A stretch of 64,000 nucleotides of DNA from JAZSMJ01 sp045535815 (GTDB lineage: Bacteria; Bacillota; Clostridia; Oscillospirales; CAG-272): assembly GCA_045535815.1 (NCBI GenBank), contig JAZSMJ010000006.1:7791-71790 (forward strand), written 5' to 3'. Of this stretch, positions 26,580 to 35,744 are shown one piece after another. The notes under the pieces were generated by a model. The model was not told where the DNA came from. It saw nothing but the letters and a program-made list of their open reading frames with translations, and searched no databases. Position numbers and translations under genes: made by a program. Each line of letters opens with the position of its first letter. Within the stretch, counting starts at the first letter, position 1.

Positions 26580-26951
26580 ATGAGAAAGTTTAATATAACG
26601 GTTAACGGAACAGTATATGAGGTAGAGGTTGAGGAAGTATCTGCAGAGGGCACTTCTGCTCCCGTAGCTACACCTGTAGCAAAAGCAGCTCCTGCTGCTG
26701 CACCCAAAGCTGCACCCAAGGCATCCGGTGCTGCAGGCGGCGTAAAGGTAAGTGCTCCTATGCCCGGTACAATTATGAAGGTAACCGTTTCGGTAGGACA
26801 GAAGGTTTCAAAGGGAGACCTTGTCTGCGTGCTTGAAGCAATGAAGATGGAAAACGAAATTTTTGCTCCCGCTGACGGTACTGTAGCATCAATTGAAGTA
26901 ACTCAGGGTGCGTCTGTTGGAACCGGAGATATCATTGCTACTCTTAACTGA
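26580..26951 (+). CDS. Biotin carrier protein of the decarboxylase
   Basis: 123 residues. A short N-terminal strand region, an Ala/Pro/Lys linker (about 25-55) and a biotinyl domain with AMKMEN, biotin lysine K89. Matches the carrier subunit (OadA C-terminus/MmdC/1.3S). Carries the carboxyl group from the carboxyltransferases to the beta subunit. RBS GGAGG precedes ATG. Needs a biotin ligase that is not encoded here. Confidence 0.92.
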   Translation: MRKFNITVNGTVYEVEVEEVSAEGTSAPVATPVAKAAPAAAPKAAPKASGAAGGVKVSAPMPGTIMKVTVSVGQKVSKGDLVCVLEAMKMENEIFAPADGTVASIEVTQGASVGTGDIIATLN

Positions 26952-26968
26952 GTCTGACGGGGTGTAAC

Positions 26969-28153
26969 ATGCTCGAAACTATACTTAATTTTATTCAAAC
27001 AACGGGTATAGCGGAATTAATGAATAAATCTCCTATAGTTACGTTGCAGACCATCGTAATGTACGTTATTATCGGAGTTCTTTTCTATCTTGCTATATTC
27101 AGAAAATATGAGCCGCTTCTTCTGTTGCCTATAGCATTTGGTATGCTTTTGGCAAACCTTCCCGGAGCAGAGCTAATGCATATGGAAAAGTTTTTCATTC
27201 AAGGTGAATTGGATGTTGGACGGGTTCTTCGTGAAGGCGGACTTATAGATATTCTTTATCTCGGTGTTAAGCTTGGTATATATCCTTCACTTATATTTAT
27301 GGGTGTTGGAGCTATGACCGACTTTACTCCCCTTATAGCAAACCCTAAGAGCCTTCTTTTAGGTTCGGCGGCACAGTTTGGTGTTTTCGCAGCCTTTCTC
27401 GGCGCTCTCTTCTTCGGATTCACTCCCGAAGCGGCAGCATCCATCGGTATTATCGGCGGTGCGGACGGACCGACTGCGATTCTCGTAACAAAGCAGCTTG
27501 CTCCACAGCTTCTCGGAGCTATCGCTGTTGCTGCATATTCGTATATGGCATTGATACCTATCATCCAGCCTCCGTTTATGAAGCTTCTTACCACCAAAAA
27601 AGAACGTTCCATAAAGATGGAAACGCTTCGTCCGGTATCTCAGGTAGAAAAGGTGCTTTTCCCGATAGTCGTTACACTTATCGTTGCACTTCTTCTTCCC
27701 GATGCAGCTCCGCTCGTGGGCTTCCTTATGCTTGGAAACCTGTTTAACGTCTGCGGTGTTACCGACCGTCTTTCAAAGACAGCACAGAACGAGCTCTGCA
27801 ATATCATAACGATATTCCTCGGAGTTTCCGTCGGTGCAACGGCAAATGCAGAATCCTTCCTTTCGCCCACAACCCTTCTTATTATAATTCTCGGTCTTAC
27901 AGCGTTCTGCTTCTCTACCATTGGCGGTATTTTGTTTGCAAAGCTTATGAACGTTATTACGGGCGGAAAGATAAATCCGCTTATCGGATCTGCAGGTGTT
28001 TCCGCAGTTCCTATGGCGGCAAGAGTTTCTCAGTTGGTCGGACAGAAGGAAGATCCTTCAAACTTCCTTTTGATGCACGCAATGGGACCGAACGTTGCCG
28101 GAGTTATCGGATCAGCGGTTGCTGCCGGTGTATTCCTTTCAATGTTCGCATAA
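26969..28153 (+). CDS. oadB: Na+-translocating decarboxylase beta subunit
   Basis: 394 residues, polytopic membrane protein of the OadB/MmdB/GcdB family. Signatures: FMGVGAMTDFTPLIANPKS, the GIIGGADGPTAIL reentrant loop holding the conserved Asp, and GSAGVSAVPMAARVSQ. Decarboxylates carboxybiotin and pumps Na+ out. Lies 17 bases after the carrier gene. Confidence 0.94.
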   Translation: MLETILNFIQTTGIAELMNKSPIVTLQTIVMYVIIGVLFYLAIFRKYEPLLLLPIAFGMLLANLPGAELMHMEKFFIQGELDVGRVLREGGLIDILYLGVKLGIYPSLIFMGVGAMTDFTPLIANPKSLLLGSAAQFGVFAAFLGALFFGFTPEAAASIGIIGGADGPTAILVTKQLAPQLLGAIAVAAYSYMALIPIIQPPFMKLLTTKKERSIKMETLRPVSQVEKVLFPIVVTLIVALLLPDAAPLVGFLMLGNLFNVCGVTDRLSKTAQNELCNIITIFLGVSVGATANAESFLSPTTLLIIILGLTAFCFSTIGGILFAKLMNVITGGKINPLIGSAGVSAVPMAARVSQLVGQKEDPSNFLLMHAMGPNVAGVIGSAVAAGVFLSMFA

Positions 28154-28182
28154 GATTATACAGTTATTAGGAGATTATACTT

Positions 28183-29580
28183 ATGAGTAAAGTTAAAATA
28201 TGTGAAACAGTCCTTCGTGACTCGCATCAGTCCCTTATTGCAACACGAATGACTACAGATGAAATGCTTCCGATACTTTCTGCGCTTGATGAGGTTGGTT
28301 ATCATTCGCTTGAAGCGTGGGGCGGTGCAACCTTTGATTCATGCCTTCGTTTCTTAAACGAGGATCCTTGGGAAAGACTCCGTAAGATCAGAGGTGCAGT
28401 TAAGAATACAAAGCTTCAGATGCTCTTCAGAGGACAGAATATCCTTGGCTACAGACATTACGCAGATGACGTTGTTGAATACTTCGTACAGAAGTCAATC
28501 GCAAACGGTATCGATATTATAAGAATCTTTGATGCTCTGAACGATAAGAGAAATCTTATGACGGCAATAAACGCCACAAAGAAGGAAAACGGACACGTTC
28601 AGGCAGCTATTTCGTATACGACAAGCCCCGTGCACACAGAAGAAGCCTTTGCAAAATACTCAAAAGAGCTTGAGGAAATGGGAGCCGATTCTATATGCAT
28701 AAAGGATATGTCGGGACTTCTCAAGCCTTACGATGCATATTCACTTGTAAAGGCTATTAAGGAAACCGTTAAAATTCCCGTAGAGCTTCACACACATTAT
28801 ACCTCTGGTCTTGCATCAATGACAGCACTTAAAGCCATAGAAGCAGGGTGCGATATCGTTGATACGGCGATCTCTCCTATGGCAATGGGTACAAGCCAGC
28901 CTCCGACAGAGCCGTTGGTTGCTACTCTTGCAGGCACGGAATACGATACCGGTCTTGATCTTGAAAAGCTTGACGTTGTATGTAAGTATTTTACTACCCT
29001 TCGTGATAAATATATCGCAAGCGGACTTCTCGATACACAGGTGCTCAAGGCAAATATAAACGCTCTTATGTATCAGGTTCCCGGCGGAATGCTCTCTAAT
29101 CTTATTTCACAGCTTAAGCAGGCAGGGAAGTCAGAGCTTCTGAATGAGGTTCTTGCAGAGGTTCCGAGAGTCAGAGAGGACGCAGGTTATCCTCCGCTCG
29201 TAACTCCGACGTCGCAGATAGTTGGAACGCAGGCTGTGTTCAACGTTATCGGCGGAGAAAGATATAAGATGGTTGCAAAAGAGTTCAGAGGAATGGTCAG
29301 AGGCGATTACGGTAAAACTCCTGCTCCTATCGATCCTGCTTTCAGAAAGAAGATCATCGGAGACGATAAGCCGATTGACGGCAGACCTGCAGATGCTCTC
29401 AAGCCTGAACTTGATAAGCTGAGAGAGCAGATAAAGGATTATGCAATCCAGGATGAAGACGTTCTTTCATATGCACTCTTTGAACAGGTTGCAATGAACT
29501 TCTTTGAAAACCGCAAGGCAAAATCACTTGGTATAGACAAGGATAATTCAGACAGCAAGCTTAAGGTTCATCCCGTATAA
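28183..29580 (+). CDS. oadA: Oxaloacetate decarboxylase alpha / pyruvate carboxylase-type (5S) carboxyltransferase
   Basis: 465 residues. TIM-barrel carboxyltransferase: LRDSHQSLIATRM (metal ligand Asp), MLFRGQNILGY, CIKDMSGLL with the lysine that is carbamylated in this family, and the metal pair in ELHTHYTSG. It ends before a biotinyl domain, which is supplied in trans by the carrier gene. Transfers carboxyl from oxaloacetate to biotin, yielding pyruvate. Last gene of the operon, followed by a bidirectional terminator. Confidence 0.92.
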   Translation: MSKVKICETVLRDSHQSLIATRMTTDEMLPILSALDEVGYHSLEAWGGATFDSCLRFLNEDPWERLRKIRGAVKNTKLQMLFRGQNILGYRHYADDVVEYFVQKSIANGIDIIRIFDALNDKRNLMTAINATKKENGHVQAAISYTTSPVHTEEAFAKYSKELEEMGADSICIKDMSGLLKPYDAYSLVKAIKETVKIPVELHTHYTSGLASMTALKAIEAGCDIVDTAISPMAMGTSQPPTEPLVATLAGTEYDTGLDLEKLDVVCKYFTTLRDKYIASGLLDTQVLKANINALMYQVPGGMLSNLISQLKQAGKSELLNEVLAEVPRVREDAGYPPLVTPTSQIVGTQAVFNVIGGERYKMVAKEFRGMVRGDYGKTPAPIDPAFRKKIIGDDKPIDGRPADALKPELDKLREQIKDYAIQDEDVLSYALFEQVAMNFFENRKAKSLGIDKDNSDSKLKVHPV

Positions 29581-29585
29581 AAAAC

Positions 29586-29610
29586 AAGCAGAGTTCAATG
29601 AACTCTGCTT
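29586..29610. terminator. Bidirectional terminator oadA/clpX
   Basis: AAGCAGAGTTC-AAT-GAACTCTGCTT stem with T-rich tails on both strands. Shared end of the decarboxylase operon (plus) and the tig-clpP-clpX operon (minus). Confidence 0.9.
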
Positions 29611-29614
29611 TATT

Positions 29615-30931
29615 TTATGCATTTTTTAGGGCTTCGTAGTCCTTTAATATAAGCTTCGGCTTTCCTGTCTTATCGACTGTATCTTTATCGATAATGACCT
29701 TTTCAACCTCGGGTCTTGAGGGCACCTCGTACATTGTATCAATAAGGAATTCTTCCATTATCGAGCGAAGGCCTCTTGCTCCCGTTTTGCGTTCGATTGC
29801 AAGATCGGCTATTTTGTCGAGTGCATCGGGGGTAAACTCAAGCTCCTTTGAATCAAGCTCAAACAGCTTTTTATACTGCTTGATAAGCGAGTTTTTGGGT
29901 TCGCTTAATATCTTTACAAGAGCAGTACGGTCAAGAGATTGGAGTGTCACGATGACCGGAAGTCTTCCAACCAGCTCAGGTATCAGTCCGAATTTAACTA
30001 TATCGTGAGGCGTAACCTTTGATAAGATATTTGTCTCCTTCTTTTCCTTTTCGGAAAGAAGCTTACTGTCAAATCCTATCTGCTGGTTGCCCTGGCGGTT
30101 GCTTATAATATTATCAAGCGTATCAAACGCACCGCCACAGATAAACAGAATATTCTCGGTATTTATCTGAATAAAATCCTGATTGGGATGCTTTCTTCCG
30201 CCCTGCGGAGGAACGTTTGCAACTGTACCTTCAAGTATCTTTAAAAGTGCCTGCTGAACACCCTCACCCGAAACGTCTCTCGTTATTGAACGGTTTTCGC
30301 TTCTCCTGGATATCTTATCGATCTCATCAATATAAATAATACCTTTTTCTGCGAGTTCAATATCATAATCTGCCGCTTGAATAAGTCTGAGGAGTATATT
30401 TTCAACGTCCTCACCAACGTATCCTGCTTCTGTCAGCGTTGTAGCATCAGCAATTGCAAAGGGCACCTTGAGGGTTTTAGCAAGAGTCTGTGCAAGATAG
30501 GTCTTACCTACACCCGTCGGACCAAGCAGAAGAACGTTGCTTTTTTGAATATCTACCTTTTCGGCATCCTTCTTTTCTTTGGATTTTTTATCCTTTGAAA
30601 GAATGCGCTTGTAGTGGTTATATACGGCAACCGATAAAGCTTTTTTTGCTTCATCCTGACCTATAACGTATTCATCAAGCGTTCCCTTGATCTTTGCAGG
30701 CTTAGGCAGGGAAGTAAGAGATAAAACGCCCTTGCCGTTCTTTTCACGTGATTCCTGCTCCATCTCGGCAGTATGCTGATATATAAGTCTGTCGCATGCT
30801 TCAATGCAGTTATTACAGATACATACGCCGGTACCGATAGGCGACGGAATTAAAAATTCAATATGAGCTTCGGACCTGCCACAGAACGAACAGCTCTGAA
30901 GCGGTCCTCTCGTATTGCTATTGTTTGCCAT
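29615..30931 (-). CDS. clpX: ATP-dependent Clp protease ATPase subunit ClpX
   Basis: 438 residues. N-terminal zinc-binding domain (CSFCGRSEAH...CICNNCIEAC), Walker A GPTGVGKTYLAQTLA, Walker B IIYIDEIDKI, pore loop GYVGED, sensor-2 GARGLRSIMEE and the ClpP-contact IGF loop in QIGFDSK. Unfolds substrates for ClpP. 24 bases downstream of clpP in the operon tig-clpP-clpX. Confidence 0.97.
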   Translation of the reverse strand: MANNSNTRGPLQSCSFCGRSEAHIEFLIPSPIGTGVCICNNCIEACDRLIYQHTAEMEQESREKNGKGVLSLTSLPKPAKIKGTLDEYVIGQDEAKKALSVAVYNHYKRILSKDKKSKEKKDAEKVDIQKSNVLLLGPTGVGKTYLAQTLAKTLKVPFAIADATTLTEAGYVGEDVENILLRLIQAADYDIELAEKGIIYIDEIDKISRRSENRSITRDVSGEGVQQALLKILEGTVANVPPQGGRKHPNQDFIQINTENILFICGGAFDTLDNIISNRQGNQQIGFDSKLLSEKEKKETNILSKVTPHDIVKFGLIPELVGRLPVIVTLQSLDRTALVKILSEPKNSLIKQYKKLFELDSKELEFTPDALDKIADLAIERKTGARGLRSIMEEFLIDTMYEVPSRPEVEKVIIDKDTVDKTGKPKLILKDYEALKNA

Positions 30932-30955
30932 TAATATACCTCTTTAAAATCGAAT

Positions 30956-31540
30956 TTAAGGACGCTTATCTATAACCTTGTCGACGAGACCGTAGTTTAA
31001 AGCTTCCTGTGCAGTCATAAAGTTATCACGCTCGGTATCCTTTTCAATCTTTTCAAGGGGCTTGCCTGTGTTTTCGGCAAGAATACCGTTCAGCTTATTC
31101 TTCATACGAATAATGCGGTCTGCGTGTATCTTTATGTCTGTAGCCTGACCCTGCATTCCTCCGAGAGGCTGGTGGATCATGATTTCACTGTTGGGAAGTG
31201 CGAGGCGCTTTCCTTTTGCTCCTGCGGAAAGGAGAAATGCGCCCATGCTTGCCGCCATACCTATACAGATAGTGGAAACGTCGCACTTAATAAAGTTCAT
31301 TGTGTCGTATATTGCCATTCCTGCGGTAATTGATCCGCCGGGGCTGTTGATGTAAAGATGGATATCCTTTTCGGGATCCTGTGCTTCAAGGAAGAGAAGC
31401 TGTGCAACTACGAGAGATGCGGTAACGTCATTTACTTCATCGGAAAGAAAAACTATTCTGTCGTTAAGAAGTCTCGAATATATATCGTATGCACGTTCAC
31501 CTCTGTTGGTGGTTTCAATAACGGTTGGTACAAGAGCCAT
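30956..31540 (-). CDS. clpP: ATP-dependent Clp protease proteolytic subunit ClpP
   Basis: 194 residues. Catalytic triad S98 (GMAASMGAFL), H123 (IMIHQPLGG) and D172. Forms the tetradecameric protease with ClpX. N-terminus MALVPTVIETT is the usual short leader removed on maturation. RBS AAAGGAG upstream. Confidence 0.97.
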   Translation of the reverse strand: MALVPTVIETTNRGERAYDIYSRLLNDRIVFLSDEVNDVTASLVVAQLLFLEAQDPEKDIHLYINSPGGSITAGMAIYDTMNFIKCDVSTICIGMAASMGAFLLSAGAKGKRLALPNSEIMIHQPLGGMQGQATDIKIHADRIIRMKNKLNGILAENTGKPLEKIEKDTERDNFMTAQEALNYGLVDKVIDKRP

Positions 31541-31605
31541 AATAAATACTCCTTTCGCAATAAGTATTTGCTGTGTTTAAAATAAAAATAATGCTATGAA
31601 CAGAG

Positions 31606-31629
31606 AAACCGAAGATTATTCTTCGGTTT
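31606..31629 (-). terminator. Hairpin at the tig stop codon
   Basis: AAACCGAAGA-ATAA-TCTTCGGTTT on minus, 10-bp stem with the tig stop TAA in its loop. No long T-run follows, so it is more likely a partial terminator or RNA stabiliser between tig and clpP than a full stop. Confidence 0.45.
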
Positions 31630-33139
31630 TCTTTGTTGTAGTTTTCTTAGTTGTTGTCTTTTTAGCTGCAGGCTTCTTTTCTGTAGCTTCGCCCTCAGCC
31701 TTTGCTGTGGAAGCCTTTGTAGTCTTCTTAGCGGGCTTTTCTGCTGCTTCAACCTTATCAGCGTCTGCTTTAGCAGTTGTCTTCTTTGCAGTTGTTGTGG
31801 TCTTCTTTGTTGTTGTCTTCTTGGGAGATGCCTTCTTAGGAGCTTCGGAAGCCTCTGCAACGTCGGTTATCTTTGCGTTATTCTTGATGAATTCAATAGT
31901 CTTGCGAGCAGAAATATCCTTTGCAAGAGCTTCAGCCTCAAGAGAAGCCTTAACGTCCTTAACTTCCATATTGTAGGACTTAGCTATAGTTTCATATTCA
32001 GCTTCGATATCAGCTTCAGTTGCTTCGATCTTTTCAAGCTCAGCAATCTTTTCAACTGCAAGGCGAACCTTAACCTGACGCTCAGCCTCAGGCTTAACTT
32101 CTTCTCTCATTGAATCAAGGGTCATACCTGTGTACTGGAGATATGCATTGAGGTCAAGACCCTGCATTCTGAGTCTGTAATCACGGTCACGAATAATGTT
32201 TTCAGCTTCAGCTTCAATCATCGGAGCAGGAATGTCAGCTGTGAGATTTGCTATAAGAGCATCAATAAGGCTTCCTTCCATTGCCATTTCAGCCTGGGAC
32301 TTGTTCTTTTCTTCAAGTTTTGCCTTTATATCTGCTTTATATTCATCAAGCGTATCGAATTCAGAAACATCCTTTGCGAATTCGTCATCGATCTCGGGAA
32401 GCTGAGTATAAGAAATGGAATGAACCTTGCACTTAAATACAGCGGGCTTGCCTGCAAGCTCCTTTGCGCCGTATTCTTCGGGGAAGGTAACGTTTACGTC
32501 GAAATCCTCACCTATGTTCTTGCCAACTATCTGATCTTCAAATCCGGGAATAAACGTGCCTGATCCAACTGTAAGGGAATACTTTTCAGCCTTACCGCCG
32601 TCAAACTGCTTGCCGTCTGTATATCCGTCAAAATCGAGAGCAATGGTATCGCCGTTCTGAACGGGTCTGTCTGTAACCTCAATAGATCTTGAGTTACGGT
32701 TCTGAACTCTCTTGAGCTCTTCTTCAACGTCAGCGTCTGTAACGGGCTTTGTTACACGCTCAACCTCAATGCCCTTATAGTTCTTTATTTCAACTTCGGG
32801 CTTTACGTAGAATGTTGCTTTAACTTCAACACCCTCGTCATTGATATCTGTTATCTCGAAATCAGGACGGCTTACCGCCTCTTTGCCTGCCTCTTTAGCA
32901 GCTGCGTCAAAAGCGTCGGGAAGAAGATTGTTTATTGCATCTTCATAGAAAACTCCCTTACCGTAGAGCTTTTCGATGATAGCCTTAGGAGCCTTACCCT
33001 TTCTGAATCCGGGGATGTTCATCTTGGAAACATTTTTCTTGTAAACCTTAACGGTTTCTGCCTCGAATGTAGCCTTATCGATAGTAAATTCTATCTCAAC
33101 GACATTCTTTTCTGTGTTTTCAACTTTTTTCAAAGTCAT
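31616..33139 (-). CDS. tig: Trigger factor with Lys/Thr/Ala-rich tail
   Basis: 507 residues from ATG 33137-33139 (AGGAGG before; the upstream frame to 33172 is not needed). Ribosome-binding GFRKGKAP, PPIase domain (NGDTIALDFDGYTDGKQFDGGKAEKY region), then the helical chaperone domain to about residue 425. Unusual: a last stretch of about 80 residues composed of KKTTTKK, AAKK, KAEGEATEKK units, reminiscent of histone H1 tails. Nascent-chain chaperone; the tail is likely disordered and could bind RNA or ribosome. First gene of the operon. Confidence 0.95.
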   Translation of the reverse strand: MTLKKVENTEKNVVEIEFTIDKATFEAETVKVYKKNVSKMNIPGFRKGKAPKAIIEKLYGKGVFYEDAINNLLPDAFDAAAKEAGKEAVSRPDFEITDINDEGVEVKATFYVKPEVEIKNYKGIEVERVTKPVTDADVEEELKRVQNRNSRSIEVTDRPVQNGDTIALDFDGYTDGKQFDGGKAEKYSLTVGSGTFIPGFEDQIVGKNIGEDFDVNVTFPEEYGAKELAGKPAVFKCKVHSISYTQLPEIDDEFAKDVSEFDTLDEYKADIKAKLEEKNKSQAEMAMEGSLIDALIANLTADIPAPMIEAEAENIIRDRDYRLRMQGLDLNAYLQYTGMTLDSMREEVKPEAERQVKVRLAVEKIAELEKIEATEADIEAEYETIAKSYNMEVKDVKASLEAEALAKDISARKTIEFIKNNAKITDVAEASEAPKKASPKKTTTKKTTTTAKKTTAKADADKVEAAEKPAKKTTKASTAKAEGEATEKKPAAKKTTTKKTTTKKTEE

Positions 33140-33189
33140 TTTGGAATTCCTCCTGAATATAAATCTTAACAATATTTATTCAAATATAT

Positions 33190-33218
33190 ATAATAGCAGT
33201 TTTTTTTTACAAAGTCAA
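33190..33218 (-). promoter_or_regulatory. Sigma-A promoter for tig-clpP-clpX
   Basis: Minus strand: -35 TTGACT (33213-33218), 17-bp spacer, -10 TATTAT (33190-33195), 50 bases upstream of the tig ATG. No CIRCE or CtsR-type repeat was seen near it. Confidence 0.65.
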
Positions 33219-33251
33219 TGAAAATCGGTTAATTTTTTAACTTCTTCCTTT

Positions 33252-33962
33252 TTAGACTGATTTTTCCACTAAAAGAGGTGTAAAATTGAGATAATCTGCC
33301 GAAACAATGGTAAAGGATATGCCTTCAAAATCAAATACCGGCGGTATATCGTAAACTCCGTGTATATGTCCGTAGAAGCATCGAGTGATACCGTACTCAT
33401 GAAGAAGATCGACTATTTCTCTGCACACGTAATTGTTTAGCACCGGAGGAAAATGAAGAAAAACAAGCTTTTCGCTGTTTTTACTGTCCTTGACTGCATC
33501 GAAGCTTATCTTTAAACGCAAGACCTCACGGTTAACGATTTTTTTATAGTCTGTATCTTTGGGGGCGTTCTTTTCTTCGTAAAACCAGCCTCTTGATCCG
33601 CATATATCAAAGCCTTGATATTTATGTGCATTGTTATATAGCATTTTTATGGTTGTAATGCCGTTTTGATCAAAGAACGCTTGAGTTTTTGAAGCAGTCT
33701 CCCACCAAAAATCATGGTTACCTTTGCCGATGATCTTTGTGCCCGGAAGGGAATCGAGAAAGAGAAGGTCTTTCTTGGCTCCTTCAAGCGACATTGCCCA
33801 GGAAATATCTCCGGGTATAACAACGGTGTCATCGTCTGTTATAATGCTTCTCCAACCCATATCCAATTTTTCAACATAATTGTGCCATCTGTTGCCGAAA
33901 ACATCCATAGGCTTATTATCGGAAAGGGACAGATGGGTATCAGAAAGTACAAAAAGTGACAT
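33252..33962 (-). CDS. Metallophosphoesterase
   Basis: 236 residues from ATG 33960-33962 (CAGGAGATCAAA before). Calcineurin-like fold: LSDTHLSL, GDISWA, GKGNHDFWW, HFPP and a final GHIHG. Resembles the YkuE/YpbG-type phosphoesterases of Firmicutes; the substrate is unknown. Divergent from the DUF1540 gene. Confidence 0.85.
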   Translation of the reverse strand: MSLFVLSDTHLSLSDNKPMDVFGNRWHNYVEKLDMGWRSIITDDDTVVIPGDISWAMSLEGAKKDLLFLDSLPGTKIIGKGNHDFWWETASKTQAFFDQNGITTIKMLYNNAHKYQGFDICGSRGWFYEEKNAPKDTDYKKIVNREVLRLKISFDAVKDSKNSEKLVFLHFPPVLNNYVCREIVDLLHEYGITRCFYGHIHGVYDIPPVFDFEGISFTIVSADYLNFTPLLVEKSV

Positions 33963-34065
33963 TTTGATCTCCTGAAAAGCAATTAAAAGAATATATGATA
34001 CGTATAAAAAAACGTCCGAGAGGGAAAATAAAATATGAACCCAACAAAAAAACAAGGAGAATTAT

Positions 34066-34260
34066 ATGGGATTATTTGATTTTACCTCAAGCGGAGACGG
34101 TACTCCGAAGCATATTAAAGGGATAAGCTGTGACGTTAAAAACTGTGCGTATCATGACGGTGACAGTTACTGCACGGCAGACAAGATATCGGTAGGACCG
34201 CAAAATGCAGTTTCATGTACCGATACCGTCTGCGCAACGTTTAAGCCTAAAAATTTTTAA
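34066..34260 (+). CDS. DUF1540 Cys-rich protein
   Basis: 64 residues, RBS AAGGAG seven bases before ATG. Cys pattern CDVKNCAYHDGDSYC...C...CATF is the DUF1540 signature, likely metal binding. Its stop overlaps the thrC stop by three bases on the opposite strand. No promoter was assigned with confidence. Confidence 0.8.
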   Translation: MGLFDFTSSGDGTPKHIKGISCDVKNCAYHDGDSYCTADKISVGPQNAVSCTDTVCATFKPKNF

Positions 34261-35744
34261 ATACCGAGAGTAGTGTATACTTCTTTCAGCATATCTTCCG
34301 CTTTGATTGCGTTATCCGGATCAAAGCGGATCTTTTTGTTTCCTATAGCGGAAATGGGTGTAGGAACTTCGGTTTGTGATATCTCGTTAAGCTTTGAGAT
34401 AGCTTCAAATTCGTCTGCGGGGATCTCTCCGCCAAGGGACGAAAGAACGCTGGGGGAGAACTTATAGGGGCTTGCTGTCGAAACAACGAGCATAGGAGTG
34501 CTGTCACCTGTGCTTTCGATAAATTTATCGGAACAGCCGAGAGCAACTGCAGTGTGAGTATCTATAAGATAGTTATACTTTTTAAAGGTATTATTAATAA
34601 CTGATGCTGTTTCAGATTCATCACAGCAAAGTCCGGTAAATTCAGCATCGAGCTTTGCCTTGAGGGCTGCAGATATCTCATACTTTCCGTCTTCCGAAAG
34701 CTTTTTCATGTATGACGCAGTTGTTTCAGAATCGGAAAGAAGCCATATCAAACGCTCAAGGTTACTTGAAATAAGAATATCCATTGAAGGCGACATGGTG
34801 GTATAGAAATCACGGCGACGGTTGTAAACACCGTTTGTGAAAAAGTCTGTAAGAACGTTGTTTTTATTTGAAGCACAAACGAAGCGTTTAACGGGAAGTC
34901 CCATCTGCTTAGCAATGTATCCTGCAAATATATTTCCGAAATTACCGGTAGGTACGCAAACGTTGATCTCATCACCGAGCTTTACCGTACCCGCATTAAA
35001 CATATCGCAATATGCCGAAATGTAATAAACTATCTGCGGAACAAGTCTACCCCAGTTTATAGAATTTGCACTTGACAAGAAGTAATTGTTACTGTTAAGT
35101 ATATCAGCTGCTTCAGCATCGGAGAATATACGCTTAACTCCGTTTTGAGCATCGTCAAAGTTACCGATAACAGATGCGACCTTAACGTTTTCGCCCTCCT
35201 GTGTTGCCATCTGGAGCTTCTGTATACGGCTGACTCCGTTTACAGGGTAGAATACTATGATTTTAACCTGGTCTGCATCCTTATATCCTTCAAGCGCAGC
35301 TTTGCCGGTATCTCCCGACGTGGCTACGAGTATAACTGCAGTTCTGTCTTCGCCCGTCTTTTTTAATGCTCTTGACAAAAGCTTGGGCATTATCTGAAGC
35401 GCCATATCCTTGAAAGCGCAGGTAGGTCCGTGCCAGAGCTCAAGAATTGACGTTGTATCGTTTAACTTCTTAACCGGAGCCGCACCGCCGGGGAATCTGT
35501 CTTCAGCGTATGCAGAAGTGCAATCCTCGAGCAGCTCCTCATAAGTATAATCAGATAAAAACATTGAAAGGATCTTTGCGGCTCTTTCGTTATATCTGAG
35601 CTTTGCAAGTTCTTCAATATTATTCAACGTGATCTTGGGGAGCTGAGTCGGCATAAATAAACCGCCGTCAGATGCAAGACCTTTTTTAATTGCCTGAGCG
35701 GAAAGAAGCTCCGCCTTATCTCCTCTTGTGCTTACATAAATCAT
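34257..35744 (-). CDS. thrC: Threonine synthase
   Basis: 495 residues, PLP enzyme that converts O-phosphohomoserine to threonine. Start MIYVSTRGDKAELLSAQAI, PLP lysine in GPTCAFKDMALQ, phosphate-binding ATSGDTGKAAL, and VCVPTGNFGNIFAG. Last gene of a seven-gene operon; ATG overlaps the dipeptidase stop (4 bases). The substrate-making homoserine kinase may be the ApgM-like gene at the operon start. Confidence 0.95.
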   Translation of the reverse strand: MIYVSTRGDKAELLSAQAIKKGLASDGGLFMPTQLPKITLNNIEELAKLRYNERAAKILSMFLSDYTYEELLEDCTSAYAEDRFPGGAAPVKKLNDTTSILELWHGPTCAFKDMALQIMPKLLSRALKKTGEDRTAVILVATSGDTGKAALEGYKDADQVKIIVFYPVNGVSRIQKLQMATQEGENVKVASVIGNFDDAQNGVKRIFSDAEAADILNSNNYFLSSANSINWGRLVPQIVYYISAYCDMFNAGTVKLGDEINVCVPTGNFGNIFAGYIAKQMGLPVKRFVCASNKNNVLTDFFTNGVYNRRRDFYTTMSPSMDILISSNLERLIWLLSDSETTASYMKKLSEDGKYEISAALKAKLDAEFTGLCCDESETASVINNTFKKYNYLIDTHTAVALGCSDKFIESTGDSTPMLVVSTASPYKFSPSVLSSLGGEIPADEFEAISKLNEISQTEVPTPISAIGNKKIRFDPDNAIKAEDMLKEVYTTLGI

